A stretch of 64,000 bases of DNA. Source: Malus domestica. Taxonomy: Eukaryota > Streptophyta > Magnoliopsida > Rosales > Rosaceae. Below are positions 11,645-22,614 of the stretch, in pieces. Where the stretch lies: positions 11,862,001 to 11,926,000 of the forward strand of contig NC_091668.1 of assembly GCF_042453785.1 (NCBI RefSeq), written 5' to 3'. Positions within the stretch are counted from its first letter, which is position 1; every line of letters starts with the position of its first letter. Position numbers and translations under genes: made by a program. Below the pieces are notes generated by a model, which had not been told where the DNA came from, made no database searches, and saw only the letters and a program-made list of their open reading frames with translations.

Positions 11645-13298
11645 GTGAGGTTACAAGAGTATGTTACTTACACTGCAAGACATCCTATCTCTGCAGCCAT
11701 TTCTTATCACATATTTTCATCTTCTCATACTTCTTTCCTTAACAAATTGTCCCACACTTTCGAACCAAGGAATTTTCATGAAGCCACATGCATGCCTGAG
11801 TGGCAAGATGCTATGACTAAAGAGCTTCAAGCTCTAAATGATAACCAGACATGGAGTGTGGTGGATCTTCCAAATGGCAAGAAGGTCATGGGAAGTAAGT
11901 GGATATATAAGACCAAATTCAACTCCAATGGAAGCATTGAAAGACACAAGGCACGGTTAGTAGCTCAAGACTTTACTCAAACCTATGTCATTGACTATAA
12001 GGAGACCTTTGCTCCTGTTGCCAAAATGAACACAGTGAGGGTATTGTTGTCTGTGGCAGTTAGTAATGCATGACCCTTATTCCAAATGGATGTGAAGAAT
12101 GCATTTCTTTATGGGGATCTTGAAAAAGAAGTGTACATGAAGTTGCCTCCTGGTCATCCAAGAGAAAATGAACCCAACAAGGTCTGTAGACTTCACAAAG
12201 CCATATATGGTCTCAAACAGTCCCCTCGAGCTTGGTATTCGAAGTTTAGCTCAGTCCTTAAAGCTGCAGGGTTCAAAAGGAGTCATGCTGACTTTTTTTT
12301 TGTTTGTTTGAAGTAGTATTACTGACAAATTGGTTGTGCTTATATATGTTGACGACTTAATTATTACAGGTGACAATATAAGTGAAATCAAGACGCTTAA
12401 GCAGTCACTTCAACAAAAATTTACCATTAAAGACTTGGGGCCCTTGAAATACTTTCTTGGAATTGAGGTAGCTACCTCTTCAAAGGGATTGTTCTTGAAT
12501 CAAAGAAAGTATGTTCTCGATCTTCTAGATGAAGCTAACACGATGGAATGTAAACTAGCTCGGACACCCCTAGCTAACAAACTTCAGTGGCATGAAAAAG
12601 GTGAACCTCTTTCGGACCCTAGTGTTTATCAGCGAATGGTTGGGAAACTTATTTATCTCACCATTACTAGGCCTGATATCTCATATTCAGTTAGCCTATC
12701 CAGTCAGTTCATGCACTCTCTTACTCTAGTTCACTGGGAAATCGTCAAGAGAATACTTCGATATCTCAAAGGCTCAGTAGGAAGGGGGATAATTATGAAG
12801 AACAATGGATCAAATCACATCTTGGCCTACACAGATGCTGACTGGGCTGGAAATGCCCTTGATCGAAAATCCACAACAGGTTTTTGCACATTTGTTGGAG
12901 GGAACCTTGTCACTTGGAAGAGCAAGAAACAAATTGTTATTGCTCGATCTAGTGCTGAAGCTGAGTATAGGGCTATGGTAACAATAGCCTGTGAACTCAT
13001 ATGGTTGAAAGGTCTTCTTTCCGAGCTCGGATTCATAAGCATGACACATATGTCCTTGTATTGTGATAACCAAGCTGCCATGCACATTGCCTCCAATCCA
13101 GTATTCCATGAAAGGACCAAACATATTGAAGTTGACTGCCATTATATTCGTGCTCAAGTTCAATCCAAGGTGATAGACACCGTGTTCAAACGCAGCCACG
13201 ATCGACTTGTTGATTTATTCACAAAAGCACTATACTCTACTCAGTTTCAGCATTTGTTGTGCAAGCTTGGATCAATCAATCCCTTTGATCCAGCTTGA
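11645..13298 (+). pseudogene. Copia reverse transcriptase and RNase H, interrupted
   Basis: RT blocks are clear: GSKWIYKTKFNSNGSIERHK, then after a stop (TGA, 12071-12073) FQMDVKNAFLYGDL and AIYGLKQSPRAWY, then in a new frame the catalytic IYVDDLIITGDN (12342-12377). RNase H follows (ADWAGNALDRKSTTGF, SSAEAEYRAM) and ends at 13298. At least one stop and one frameshift (near 12310) inactivate it. Confidence 0.9.
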
Positions 13299-13303
13299 GG
13301 GGG

Positions 13304-13709
13304 TGTATTGAAAGTATAAATGGGTTGTATGTATAAGTTTTCATCCTCACCATAGCTTGTCATTCACCTTACATCAACCTTTCTCCATAACTTGTCATTC
13401 ACCAATCACTTTCCATAGCTTATCATTCACCTTACATCAACCTTTCTCCATAGCTTGTCATTCACCAATCACTTTTCATAGCTTGTCATTCACCTTACAT
13501 CAACCTTTCTTAGTTGCTTGTAAAAAACTTCTTTACTTGTAATTTGGTTTTTGCTTTTCCACTTGTTATGGCAGATTTTAGGGATTGTGTTTGTGTAGTT
13601 ATCCTACAATCTATTGTAGCTTTCTTTTGGCTCTCTATAAGAGTTGTCTTCACTCTCTTGTAATCTTCATAATGAGATATACAACAAATATTGAAACCAA
13701 AACTCAACA
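13304..13709 (+). repeat. 3' LTR of the copia element
   Basis: It begins TGTATTGAAAGTATAAATGG right after the purine tract and ends AACTCAACA. It is followed by the target duplication GTAGC (13710-13714). It has fewer internal repeat units than the 5' LTR. Confidence 0.9.
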
Positions 13710-13984
13710 GTAGCACTTGATCGAATGTATTTGGCTCCGACATTGCTCACTGCATGTTTTGCTATGTTTTACTGTTATATTTTTCCTCATTTGTATTAGT
13801 AAAGATTGTCCTCTTTACGTATGAAGATAATCAGTTGAGTCGTTGTGGGGGATGACTCATGTGCTCAACGTACGTATGAGAATAGTCTAAGCCAGGATTT
13901 CTAGGGGATAGGCGAACTTAAAAAATGCAAGGTTAAAGAAAAATGGCAACAACTAAATCTTTTCATATAGTAATGTCTTCCATA

Positions 13985-14490
13985 ATTAATCAATACAAAC
14001 AAATTACAATTTGTTGCTGACGAGGTTTCATGTCATGAAAACGTCGCATAATAGGCTCATTATCAATAAAGGAAAATACATCTCTCTCAATGTAAACAAC
14101 CATGCTATCACTCAACCATTGATCTCCCATTTTGTTACGCAATGGTGTTTTTTGATATACTATACTCCAACCACTTAAACTTATCAAACCAACCGATGAT
14201 AAAACATCAATTGTTGCTAACCTTTTTTGGCATGATGTGGTCTCTAGGTTGACAAGGATCAATTTGGAGATAGTGTCTATGAATTGTTTCACAATAATTA
14301 GGTGGATAATCAAGCATTCGACGTCTATGTGCAGGGTCTGCAGGAAGATTAGCCAATATTTCATCCAACTTAGTAACCTCACTTTGTTGTGACCTACTTG
14401 GAATATTTAAAGGAGAACTTCTTGGAATATTTGAAGGAGGAGGAGGACTACTCGGAATATTTGAAGGAGAAGGACTACCCGAAAGTGCAT
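13985..14490 (-). pseudogene. hAT transposase, N- and C-terminal pieces fused by an internal deletion
   Basis: On the minus strand the N-terminal region reads Ser/Pro-rich repeats (SNIPSS, SNIPRSS), then LDEILANLPADPAHRRRMLD and CQPRDHIMPKK, typical of the start of TTF-type zinc-finger hAT proteins. A piece like WLEYSISK follows in a shifted frame. It then jumps directly to the C-terminal dimerisation region (DQWLSDSMVVYIERDVFS, IMRRFHDMKPRQQQ). The zinc finger core and RNase H-like catalytic domain are missing. It cannot catalyse transposition. Confidence 0.75.
14389..14490 (-). repeat. Short tandem repeat coding the Ser/Pro-rich start of the hAT transposase
   Basis: Three to four units of about 27-33 bp share CTTGGAATATTTGAAGGAG and variants on the plus strand. 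On the minus strand they encode repeated SNIP-type motifs. Confidence 0.6.
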
Positions 14491-15137
14491 GTAAGTTGGT
14501 TTCTAAATGTTTTAGGGATTAGGGGACTAGACAACGAAATGCCATCTTCTATTTACTTAAAGAGTTGTGCTTTTGATATTTTCTTGTGCAACCCAAGGAT
14601 GCCTGTCCAAAGATGCATATGTTTCTTGTGCAACCCATTCGATCGCTACACGTGCTCCCTCAGTACAACAAGCATTAATTCCAACATGCACATAATAATG
14701 ACACTCAAGATCGACCATTATACAACTAATCAATTCAACTAATCATCAAGAATTCAAATTTTAATTTTCATCCTAAAAAATAATTTCATATCAATAATCA
14801 TAGAAACATATGATTCACATTAATAATCAATAACCAATAACCATATTAGTGCATTACCATATGATTCTATACCAATTAAATGAAATTCGTATTAAATAAT
14901 TAATTAGGGTTAGGGATTAATACATTTAGGAATTAAAAAATTTACCTTTGAAGGGTGGAAGCTGACGGCTTAGCGGTTGGAGAATGGCTTGTGACAGCTC
15001 AACGGGAATCAGCCTAATAGAAATTAAAGGGGAACGGCTGGCGTTGGTAACTTGGTTAGATGCTGGGATTTTGGGAGCAGCTTTGTTCTCTCTCTGTCTT
15101 GATTGCTGAACGGGACGGGAGGGGGGGATTGAAGTAA

Positions 15138-15952
15138 GGGAAATTTTATTTAAACTCATGTAACCTCTTTCTACACCAAACTTACTTTTTGCACCCATTT
15201 GATTTTTAACTAAACTATCAATATCTCTTTAAATCTAAATTTACTACCTAAAATACCCTTATAAACCTAATTTAATATGCAAATTTATCTTTACACCCAT
15301 TTGACTCTTACCTCTATTAATGACATTGTGCAGCCATCCAATGATTTTAGCTTTTGAAAAGGTATCAGGCAAGGTTCAGTAGGTGGATTTGTTAGCTATT
15401 TAATTCTTTATCCGGGGTGATTGTGGACTCATTTCCTAAATCAGTGTCTTCAAGCATTGATCAGTTACAAGAAAAATGTAAATCATATTGGAGGGCATAT
15501 GGGCACAAGACAGCAGCAGCCATACATGTACTAGCAGCAGCATCAGATATCGTATTGGGAGGTGTTTTGGGGTGCAGACATACACTGAGAGAGTGTCTAC
15601 AACAATTTGTTGTTGCAGAAAGTTTTACAAAGGGTACTATGTGGGATTGATGAAAAATATTGAAACCCAAATACTCATATTCTAAACTCTAAAAAAGTTA
15701 AATCAAACGAACAAAATATCCATAATCGAGTCATACCTTAATTGGAGGATTTAGCCGGAATGAATGTAAGATAAACAAAAAGTGATGCTAGGGTTTAATT
15801 ATAGTGTGTGGGTTTATTGATAAATTTGAGTTTTATTATTAATTTTATTTGGTACTTAATAATAATTATGCAATATGGTAACATAGACAATTAACATTAA
15901 AAATTTAAATTAGGTGTAGAAAGAGATTACATGGGTTTAAATAAAATTTCCC
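15138..15952. mobile_element. Non-autonomous Mutator-like element with 9-bp target duplication
   Basis: The left end GGGAAATTTTATTTAAACTC is repeated as an inverted copy at the right end (about 40 bp, few mismatches). Identical 9-bp flanks TTGAAGTAA lie at 15129-15137 and 15953-15961. Long inverted repeats, a GGG terminus and a 9-bp duplication are Mutator hallmarks. The 815-bp interior has no transposase. It holds an open frame (15417-15650) that may be captured host sequence. Confidence 0.88.
15417..15650 (+). other. Open frame inside the Mutator-like element, possibly captured host sequence
   Basis: The 77-codon frame includes YGHKTAAAIHVLAAASDIV and CRHTLRECLQQF. It has a mixed amphipathic composition and is less AT-rich than the rest of the element. 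I do not recognise the family. Its place between Mutator inverted repeats makes a Pack-MULE style capture possible. The frame may equally be chance. Confidence 0.25.
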
Positions 15953-16306
15953 TTGAAGTAAAGGGGAACGGGGGACAAGGGGTCGACACGCGGTCCCCCT
16001 TTATAATATTTTTTTTTTTCAAATATTCAAAACAGCGTCGTTTTGTTTTAAAAATTTTAATTTTTTTTTTACCAAGACCAAAACGACGTCATTTTGGCAT
16101 GGTTTTTTTTTTATTATTTAAATAGTAGTCTGCTGCTGTTGCGCGCAGCAAAACAAACCGCCCAGCAAACAAAGGTCCATAAGAGATGAACTAGTGGGTT
16201 TTCTGGCAAGGGGAGTGGCAAACCCAGCTCTCCAGTGGTGTTTTTCGACGAGGGGAGTGGCGGCCGCCACTCCTCGCCCTCACGTGGCTTCGCCATTGTG
16301 TATGAG

Positions 16307-17019
16307 CGAACCCTAGGTTGTAAACCATAAGCCTTGAACCTTTGCTCACACTAACTCTCTAACTTGTTAGGGACTCTGAAATCTCAAGACCGGTCCTAAT
16401 TGCAAAGTATTAATTCACTTAATATTATGGACACCAAATATATATACTAAATTTTATACCCAAACAGTGCAGCGTTCTGACTTTATCATTTTAAATAAGT
16501 TGGATTTATCTAAATATGGATATCAAAAATATATAATTTCTTTAAGGGAAGAAAACACAAATCAACAAACCCAAAACTTCCGTCAGCAACTCTTCACCAC
16601 CATCTACATTATTTGGACATCCTACCTGGTCAAGTTTCTTAATTGGCAGGAAATATTTTGAACATAGGGAGTATCCCACCACACATTCATGACGGACTAA
16701 TATGCGTTCTCATTGGCTATAAATATTACAACCTTTAGATTTGTCAATGATCTCTAGGAACACAATCATAAATACTTGTTGCACTTTTGAGTGCCAATAT
16801 GAATGATTTTTTCTTGATTTGCTTTTAATCAATTTGTGCAAAATGTCACAACCTAAACTTTGCTGCAAATTATTGAGATCCAATGCATTTTTAATCTAGA
16901 GGCTAGTCTTGTTGAAATGAACAGTGTGAGGGTAAAATAAATTATGAGTTCTAACCCAAAAGTAACTTTTATTCCTTCAATGATTTTCCAAAATTATAAG
17001 CCGAGATTATTAAAAAAGG
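16307..17019. other. Spacer, no gene seen
   Basis: Mixed AT-rich DNA right of the hAT element. Short open frames (such as 16467-16661) lack recognisable domains. I see no RNA gene. Confidence 0.4.
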
Positions 17020-17660
17020 ATTCTAATCTAATTTTTTTTGGGTAATTTTTTTAAAAAATAAAATTTATGTAGATTATGCTAATTTCTTTTTACGAACATT
17101 CCAACTTCAAAATATTTAAATTTTGATAAATAATAAAAAATCATTAAACCTACCTTATAAAACATGAAAGTTATAGAAATCATAGGGTGACTGATATTCA
17201 AGATATTTGGTTGGGTTTCTGTTAAATTCCTCTGTGGAACAACATGGAAAACTCTTTTTACACATATGAAATAGATGAAACATAAAAGTCATGGAACACA
17301 TGAATAGCATTTCTAAGAATATGAAACACATACCCATCCATCTAACATAAAAGTGGTGGAACACATATGAATAGCGTTTCTAATAATATGCTTAATCCTT
17401 CCTTTTAATAAAATGCTTCAATCTTTTCTTGTAATAATATGCTTTAATGTTTAACCACTAAATAAAACACTGAATTAAAAGATTAATAAATGATAGTTAA
17501 AAGAGTGCATAAAAATCACAACAACTACTAATACAAATGATAATTTAAGCACTAAATAAAGATTAATAAAGAAAAACTGAAAGAATCGTGAGAAAAGTGA
17601 ATTTTATTTGAATGTTTGAACAAATACATGAAAGAGTGCAAAGTCGATACCAAGAACACT
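17020..17660 (-). mobile_element. Degenerate remnant related to the PIF/Harbinger derivative at 18.6-20.7 kb
   Basis: The stretch near 17065-17160 resembles 18760-18860 (TTATGTAGATTAT, AATATTTAAATT and ATAAA...AAAAATCA blocks). The stretch near 17575-17640 resembles 20065-20130 (GAATGTTTGAACAAATACAT). The coding centre is missing. It looks like an internally deleted relative in the same orientation. The ends were not resolved. Confidence 0.45.
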
Positions 17661-18098
17661 AAACGCTATACCCTATCAGATCAGATAACATGAAAAACGT
17701 AGAGCTAGAGAAAGAAAGGGTTATCACAGTCAAAGTACGACACATTTGCTAGTTGGAGAAACATATCGTACACTTGTGTAAACTATAGTTCTTCAACTTA
17801 TAGCCAATGTATTCAAAAATTAAAATGTTATTTTTTACGAAGACAATTAAGATGATCTGTTTTTGTAATCTAATTTTCTTTCTTCCTTGCACTGTGTAAC
17901 CAGAGCTCCATCAACAATTTAATATCAGTGTACCATCGAATATGGCAAGTAATATGTACATGTCGTATCAAGTAATAAGTTTATCTCATTAGATGTTATT
18001 ATATACATCATTTGACACATCATGTAAATATATTAATGTGGTATAAATATGTGAACTCTCTAAAGTTACCCATCTTATTAACTTATCCGAGCAATAAA

Positions 18099-18122
18099 TT
18101 AATATATATATATATATATATA
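18099..18122. repeat. (TA)n microsatellite
   Basis: An uninterrupted run of TA dinucleotides of about 12 units within AT-rich DNA. Confidence 0.85.
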
Positions 18123-18333
18123 TTGGCAATAAAAATTGGAATTTGTTTTGCTTCTACATGCAATTTTGATGCATCAATGTCGTCGTTTTCATATGATGCT
18201 CCAATCTCTCTCTTATTAACCTAACCCACAGGGCCACACCTCTCTCATTCTCATCTCTTCTTCTTCACCGACTCTTTCTCCTTCTCTCTCCTTCTGTAAG
18301 CCTTTCCCCTCTGCTCGCTCACTCTCATCTCCG

Positions 18334-18427
18334 ATGGCCACCGCAACTGAAATAGAGACCGATGATGAGGGCGAAGACAACGACAAAAATGGACTAAAGC
18401 CACATTTTGGAATGAGCTTGGGGGTAG
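18334..18427 (+). pseudogene. Possible orphan first exon of an unknown gene
   Basis: A CT-rich leader (18240-18330) is followed by ATG at 18334, an acidic open frame (TEIETDDEGEDNDKNG) and a good donor GTAAGT at 18428. This looks like a real plant first exon. A Harbinger-type element begins at 18596, and I find no matching second exon before or after it. I do not recognise the protein. It may be a captured or truncated exon, or chance. Confidence 0.28.
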
Positions 18428-19057
18428 GTAAGTCAATTTCATGTTTTCTTTCTTTTTGTTAATAATTTTTCAGTTCATTGTTTTTTTTTTCTTTAACCCA
18501 TCCAGAAAACCAGCCAAACCTTCTCTCCCCCACTTTTTTTCTCAAAATCATGTCTCCCTCCTTATAAAATCCACACAGCAGTGGGAGAGTTCTAAGACCA
18601 TCTCCAATGGTGGCTTATAACCTAAAAATATTTAGTTCAGAAAATTTAGGTTTTAGCCCAGAAACAGTTTTTCTGCTCCAGTCATTTTGCCCTAAAATTT
18701 TAGCCTTAAATTATTAAAGAATGGATTAAGGCTATTTTTTAAATTAACTTAAAAAAAAATTATGTAGATTATCCTAAATTAAATATATGAACATTTTACC
18801 TTAAAAATATTTAAATTCCGATAAATTTTGAAAAATCACTAAATCAATACATGAAAATCATGATAAACCACATAAACTTAATACAAACGATATTTAATAA
18901 AGCACATAAACGTAATACAAATGACAATTAATAAACCACATAAACTTTAAAAAAAAAACAAAAAGACAATTAATAAACCACTTAAACTTTAAAAAACAAA
19001 AAACAAAAAGACAATTAATAAACCACATAAACTTAATACAATCGAAAACTCATAAAC

Positions 19058-20027
19058 TTAATAATGATATCCACCATCTTGACTTGGTGATGGACTTAGG
19101 TGATAGTCTTGAGATGAATCGTCATCTTGAAATATACTCCTTGTGGCACTCCTTCGTAAAATGTCATTTTGCTTACCACGTAAGTATTTCTTCCTCTTTG
19201 GAGTGTATTTGTCGAGGTCCTCCATCATCAAATTAATTTCGAACCTTTCTTGCTTCCTATCCCCTTGTTCCTTAATGGCCAAACGCATTTGGGCCGATTC
19301 TTCTTGCCGAGAGATATGGTTTTCATTCATTCTTACCATTCCGCTAGCAAATTGTGCACGTATCGGATCTTGGGATTTCCTTTTTCTCTTTGCTTCCTTT
19401 TGCTTATCTCTACCCGGGGGCCTTGTAAAAGAAGCTGGGGTCATTTGTTCGACACCTTCATTGTCAGCAAAATTCACACCCTCATTGACATCATTTGGGG
19501 GTGGGGCTTCACTATGAAACAATCTTCCCCATTGTTGATCCACATCGGTTCCCCACCTTGGACAATCCTTGAGGATGTTCCAAGCATGATGCAACGTAAA
19601 AGTTTGATTTTTTGGTGTAGTTCTTGTCTTGTAAATTGTCATTGCTTTGTCACCCTATGCAACAAATATATAAAAACAATTAGTTGCAAAATACTATTAT
19701 GTACATGACAAATAAAATATCAACAAAGAAACTCACAATTTATGAGGCGCCCCTTCCACTAGGCATGTCAACCATGGCTCTCTCCAAGCTTCATTTCCAC
19801 AAAGTGCACGCTTTGTTGATAATCTTCCACCGATCATAAACACCACCAACTTCCCTTTGACCGGCGTTGGAGTTTTTATAGAACTTATCAACGATTTTAC
19901 CCCACAAAACCTTTCTATTTTGATTCGTGCCGACGACACCATCTTCGCTAATAGAAATCCATGCCAAACATAAAGCAATATCTTCGTCAAAGGTCCAATT
20001 ACGACCTCTAACTTGCTCTTTTGCCAT
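19058..20027 (-). pseudogene. Harbinger ORF1: Myb/SANT-like plus NAM-associated C-terminal region, frameshifted
   Basis: Exon 1 starts at 20027 with RGRNWTFDEDIALCLAWISI, a trihelix or SANT-like DNA-binding start, and runs through GGVYDRWKIINKACTLW. A single-base shift near 19790 moves the frame before LERAMVDMPSGRGAS. A stop also lies just upstream of the donor (GTGAGT near 19737). Exon 2 begins near 19658 after an AG and reads FTLHHAWNILKDCPRWG, then a charged tail to 19058, as in the proteins often annotated glutathione S-transferase T3-like. ORF1 proteins help the transposase bind the element ends. The copy is probably inactive. Confidence 0.78.
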
Positions 20028-20599
20028 CTTGAAAATTTTGGAGATGAGAAGAAATAATAGAAAGAAAAATTGGAAGAATTGTAGGAGAAAATTGAGTTTT
20101 GTGTGGATGTTTGAACAAATACATAGGTAACTTATAGAGTTTTTGGTTCAATTTTAAGTTAAATAATGTTTTTAAATTATTTTAGCCGTTGGATTTAAAT
20201 TTGGACCGTTAGATCTTTTTTTTACCGTTAGATTTGATTATATTCGATCTAAGTCGTTAGATTCAATAAATATATAAATATAAAAAAAAAATTTGAATGC
20301 GGACCGTTGGATTAACCAACGGTCCAATTAAATTGGCCGTTGGATGAACAAAAGTAGCTGTTGGGCTACAGTAAGGCTGACAGCATAGGGGACCAACCCA
20401 CGTGGGTGGGCCTTCGGTTGGAAAAAAAAGGGCGCGTGAGGTGCGTTGGGGGACTGGGTTTTAGGGTGTGGTCTTCACAACCCACTTTTCACTCTCACCC
20501 GTGGGTCCTATTTTATTTTGTGTGCTAAATTATGGCTGGTATTTGCCTTCTTTTTAGGTTTTAAGTTTTAGGTTTGGTTTAGGTTTTGGGTTGGAGTGG

Positions 20600-20626
20600 G
20601 TTTGGGGGGGGGGGGGGAGGGGGGAA
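20600..20626. repeat. Poly-G run
   Basis: A run of about 13 G followed by A, six G and further G-rich sequence. It lies just inside the Harbinger right end and could form G-quadruplex structure. Confidence 0.7.
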
Positions 20627-21055
20627 GGGGAATTTTGAGTTATAAGCCACTATTGGAGATGGTCTAAGGAGGTTGGGTGCGAGCTGGGGTGGATCCAATA
20701 TAGTTGAGCGGGATTTGATCTTGGGTGGGCTGTGGTTGGAGGTGATGGATGAGTAGTGAGTCACTAGTGACTAGTGAGGAAAGGCCGGCCCATGCCTAGT
20801 GCAGGCAAGGTACTGTTCAGGGCTTAATAAAATCATTAGTGACTAGTGAGGAAGGGGAATTTTAGGTTATAAGCCACCATTGGAGATGGTCTAAGGAGGT
20901 TGGGTGCGAGCTGGGGTGGATCCAATATAGTTGAGCGGGATTTGATCTTGGGTGGGCTGTGGTTAGAGGTGATGGATAAGTAGTGAGTCACTAGTGACTA
21001 GTGAGGAAGTAGGGCCGACCCATGCCTAGTGCGGGCAGGCTACTGTTCGGGGCTC
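20622..21055. repeat. Tandem duplication of about 227 bp across the Harbinger right end
   Basis: The stretch from GGAATTTT(G/A)(A/G)GTTATAAGCCAC through GGTTGGGTGCGAGCTGGGG to TACTGTTC(A/G)GGGCT occurs at about 20629-20822 and again at about 20856-21053. The offset is 227 bp. Each unit includes the terminal inverted repeat of the element and its flank. Similarity is high, so the duplication is recent. Confidence 0.85.
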
Positions 21056-22045
21056 AAAAAAAAATTAAGGGCACCAAAATTATTAGTGTGACATATTTAT
21101 ATACGTTTTCATAAGAGTATAAATTTATAAAATTTGGTTTAATGATAAATAAATTTAACTAGAACCGGTGATTTTTTTTGAAATTAATGAGGAGGTCTTG
21201 GGTTCAAAACACCATGTGTGCTTATTTAAATTCCAATTTTTACAAATTTATTTTCATAATAGTACAAATTTATAAAATTTGACTAAATTATCAAAAGTTT
21301 AATTAGAAGCAATGGTTTTTGTATTTAAAATAAACGAGAGGTTCTAAGTTCGAAATGTTATGTGCATGTTTATATTTTTTCAATTTTGACGAATTTTTGT
21401 TTGATTGTTAATTTATTTTTAATTACTAGCTAGTAAGTAATTATGTGGGTTGCTATTTTTAAACATTTGTTCCAATTCAAGACTAAATTGTAAATCATAT
21501 AACGTGTCATCAAAATGTTTAATTTGGTGCCCATTCATTACTTAAACCTTAAAGACTCAAAAATATCATTTGGGAACTTTAACGAAAAGCTCATGGTACT
21601 GTTCACTTTAACGAAAAACCATATTTTTACACTAAAAAGTCAATAGTAGTACTATTCACTTTACCCTTTATTTTGTCCTTATTATTAAAACTCTAAGTTT
21701 CCAAGCCATTTTCATTAGTTTTTTTTAATTTTTTTTAGTCTTATATTGAAGAGGTTAGTAAATAAGAAGAAAAAAAACACATGATTTGTGTAAAAACATT
21801 TTAAAAGTTCAGATGGAAGACAAAACTCATAACCTATCTATTTATAAGCTTGAAGTTTTTGGTTTCCTTCTCTCGATACAAAATAAATTAGTTTTTCCGT
21901 ATTTCTAAATTACTGAGTTTTAAGTGATTTTCTAAATATAATTTTATTGATGTCTTATGTGTAAAAACAAATATTTTTTTTAAACGAAGTGAGGTCACAT
22001 TTTTTAACGTTGCCCCGAATCTCAAAAATATCAGGACCGGCCATG
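21035..22045 (+). repeat. Unclassified dispersed repeat, copy 1
   Basis: The left part (GCACCAAAATTATTAG, CATAAGAGTATAAATTTATA) and the right part (GTGTAAAAACAAAT, AAAAATATCAGGACCG) match the repeat at 46540-47075 in the same orientation and order. This copy is about 480 bp longer in its middle, where a short element (about 21585-21725) has inserted. No coding domain or clear termini are visible. Confidence 0.6.
21585..21725. mobile_element. Short MITE-like element
   Basis: The sequence AACTTTAACGAAAAGCTC, ACTGTTCACTTTAACGAAAA, then CACTAAAAAGTCAATAG and ACTATTCACTTTACCC is a short repeat family that I recall as very common in Rosaceae genomes. A near-repeat, CACTTTAACGAAAA, lies inside. Termini and target duplication are not resolved here. 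Confidence 0.45.
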
Positions 22046-22467
22046 TGAGGAAGACGTCAGGTTAGAGGTGGTACGTGATGGAGTAGATGGCGGTAGGGAG
22101 GTGGTGGTTGGTTGGGGCAGGGTTTGAAGAGACGTTGTCTTCCATTTAAAACAAACCACCTGATTTTTATTCACCAATTTCTAGATTAGTTTTTTTTTTA
22201 TTTTTTTTTTATTTTTCTATGTCATGGTTTACACTAAAAAAACAAAAATGTTAATTTTAGCCCAATTCTTATAGCGTACTTTAGTGAAAGCCTAATAATT
22301 TGAGAAAAACCTGGACGTGGACTAGATATAAGTTTATGAGGAAGGTACGTAAACTATTGGTGAGGCATGAAGTTTTGTGAGTGCAGAAAGTCAAAAGCAA
22401 TGCTAATGGATATCAAATACATAGCTCATGTTGATAATTCTAGAAAGGTAAGGCACTAGCATGCCAA

Positions 22468-22614
22468 AAATACAACAGAAGAATGATCAAAACGTGAGAA
22501 AGCATTGATTCAAACAATTTTTTTTTTGAAACAGCAGCTAAATACAACAGAAGAATGATCAAAACGTGAGAAAACATTGATTCAAACAATTTTTTTTTGA
22601 AACAGCAGCTAAAT
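22468..22614. repeat. Direct tandem duplication of about 73 bp
   Basis: The stretch AATACAACAGAAGAATGATC through TTCAAACAATTTTTTTTT and GAAACAGCAGCTA occurs twice in a row, with one or two differences. There is no coding evidence. Confidence 0.88.

Larger units (their letters stand above)
8479..13709 (+). mobile_element. Two-LTR Ty1/copia retrotransposon, non-functional
   Basis: The element has two LTRs (8479-8941 and 13304-13709) and is flanked by the 5-bp duplication GTAGC (8474-8478 and 13710-13714). The outer TG of the 5' LTR appears lost by a 2-base deletion. A primer binding site similar to the initiator-Met type follows at 8942-8956 (TGTTATCAAAGCAGG), and a purine tract (GAGGGGG) precedes the 3' LTR. 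Coding order is gag, protease, integrase, RT, RNase H, which is Ty1/copia. Stops and frameshifts break the polyprotein, so the copy cannot move by itself. Confidence 0.93.
13881..16298 (-). mobile_element. hAT transposon (ZMYM1/TTF-type), internally deleted, with a nested Mutator element
   Basis: The right end read on the minus strand is CAATGGCGAAGCCACG and the left end on the plus strand is AATAGTCTAAGCCAGG, matching imperfectly as terminal inverted repeats. The flanks carry an 8-bp duplication with one mismatch, CGTATGAG (13873-13880) and TGTATGAG (16299-16306), as hAT elements make. Inside lie the first and last parts of a TTF-zinc-finger/hAT-dimerisation transposase. A separate element (15138-15952) is nested in the part upstream of the transposase start. 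Confidence 0.72.
18596..20664 (-). mobile_element. PIF/Harbinger derivative carrying only ORF1
   Basis: The left end GACCATCTCCAATGGTGGCT is repeated inverted at the right end (AGCCACTATTGGAGATGGTC). The 3-bp flanks are TAA (18593-18595 and 20665-20667), the usual PIF/Harbinger target type. The interior encodes a Myb/SANT-like ORF1 protein on the minus strand but no DDE transposase, so the element depends on a helper. Confidence 0.82.

Noticed and set aside
19143..19708. Plus-strand open frames over the Harbinger ORF1
   Set aside because: They are antisense shadows of the minus-strand ORF1 exons, which match a known family.
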